A stretch of DNA of 6,032 bases from Alkaliphilus sp. (GTDB taxonomy: Bacteria > Bacillota > Clostridia > Peptostreptococcales > Natronincolaceae): the NCBI GenBank assembly GCA_023230535.1, contig JALNXC010000088.1:1-6032 (forward strand), in the 5' to 3' direction. The notes beneath the pieces are model-generated. The model did not search any database, had not been told where the DNA came from, and saw nothing but the letters and a program-made list of their open reading frames with translations. Shown piece by piece: positions 5,631 through 6,032 of the stretch. Both the position numbers and the translations under genes were made by a program. The stretch's first letter is position 1. Every line of letters begins with the position of its first letter.

Positions 5631-5678
5631 TTTCCCTATTTTCCCTATTTTTTTCCATATTCTTATATATATGGAAAA
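5631..5678 (+). promoter_or_regulatory. Conserved promoter block, copy C (TPR lipoprotein gene)
   Basis: Two CCCTA units separated by TTTT (5634-5647), seven T, then CCATATTCTTATATATATGG. TTTTCCATAT (5651-5660) and ATATGGAAAA (5669-5678) form a perfect 10-bp inverted repeat with an 8-base spacer over the TATA box. The box is about 27 bases before ATG at 5693, implying a leaderless mRNA. The T tracts start 12 bases after the preceding stop and could also terminate that transcript. Confidence 0.75.
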
Positions 5679-5692
5679 GTCAAAATTATTTC

Positions 5693-6032
5693 ATGATAAG
5701 AAAGATTAAGGTGGTTATGTCATTTTTAATTCTCATAGGCGCCTTGTTACTGGCAGGGTGCAGCAGTGAGACTGCAGAATCATGGCACTACAAAGGAATG
5801 GCTCTTTTTCAAGAAGGCAAATATACCGAAGCCATCGAATGTTTTGACAAAGCGATTGCAATAGATCCTAATTATACTTCGGTATGGAACACTAAAGGAT
5901 GGGCCCTAAAAGAGCTTGAAAGATACTCCGAAGCCATCGAATGTTTTGACAAAGCGATCTCATTGGATCCAAATCTTATAGCTCCTTGGAATGGTAAAGG
6001 ACTTGCACTTGCAAATCAAGGTAAATACTCTG
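5693..6032 (+). CDS. TPR lipoprotein (3' partial)
   Basis: The frame runs open to the window edge, 113 codons so far. The N-terminus MIRKIKVVMSFLILIGALLL ends in a lipobox (LAGC, Cys at 23) followed by SSE, so the mature protein is probably lipid-anchored on the outer face of the membrane. From about residue 29 come TPR units (GMALFQEGKYTEAIECFDKA, GWALKELERYSEAIECFDKA and the start of a third), the 34-residue pattern used for protein binding. The ATG at 5693 keeps the basic n-region and sits where the TATA box predicts the transcript start. ATG at 5717 has a ribosome-site-like AAGGTGG before it but loses the basic residues. The first two repeats share a 31-bp exact DNA match 102 bp apart, a sign of recent unit duplication. 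Confidence 0.85.
   Translation, partial: MIRKIKVVMSFLILIGALLLAGCSSETAESWHYKGMALFQEGKYTEAIECFDKAIAIDPNYTSVWNTKGWALKELERYSEAIECFDKAISLDPNLIAPWNGKGLALANQGKYS

Noticed and set aside
5901..5910. Further GGCCCTAAA copy of the palindromic motif
   Set aside because: It lies in the TPR lipoprotein coding sequence (codons for Trp-Ala-Leu-Lys) and lacks the rest of the palindrome, so it is probably chance.

Overview
The window looks archaeal. Genes are preceded by AT-rich TATA-type promoters, ribosome sites match the archaeal GGAGGTGATC consensus, some transcripts look leaderless, and the integrase carries the C-terminal zinc ribbon common in archaeal recombinases. The mix of integrase, TPR proteins and small membrane proteins resembles accessory DNA of Methanosarcinales or Methanoperedens-type methanogens and methanotrophs. 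That placement is an inference from style, not a database match.

Layout, left to right. (1) A tyrosine recombinase (<1-1166, +) that is already open at the window edge. (2) A 311-base intergenic stretch with a T-rich terminator and copies of a GGCC-ended palindromic motif. (3) Two AT-rich genes on the minus strand: a six-segment membrane protein with a C-terminal TPR region (1478-2566), and a TPR/transmembrane/J-domain protein (2641-3906). The N-terminal signal peptide of the second is only recovered if translation starts at an ACG codon. (4) A small basic Cys/His-rich protein of unknown function (4083-4448, +), surrounded by more copies of the GGCC motif. (5) A probable three-gene unit of small membrane proteins (4569-5618, +): two overlapping tandem paralogs, then a four-helix protein whose best-placed start is also ACG. 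(6) The start of a TPR lipoprotein gene (5693 onward, +) that runs off the window.

Two sets of non-coding signals tie the region together. The first is a conserved promoter block of two CCCTATTTT units, seven T and a CATAT/TATA core. It occurs three times, on both strands, upstream of the J-domain gene, the small-membrane-protein unit and the TPR lipoprotein gene. The minus-strand membrane-TPR gene shares only its core. This suggests a co-regulated set of envelope/TPR genes. The second is a 20-bp near-palindrome, TGGCCYTAAAATTARGGCCA, found in full at 1366 and 4064. Each full copy is preceded by a half copy, and together they bracket the AT-rich TPR gene pair. They could be operators or recombination sites, and the integrase lies just outside them. 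No RNA gene, CRISPR array or recognised insertion sequence was seen.
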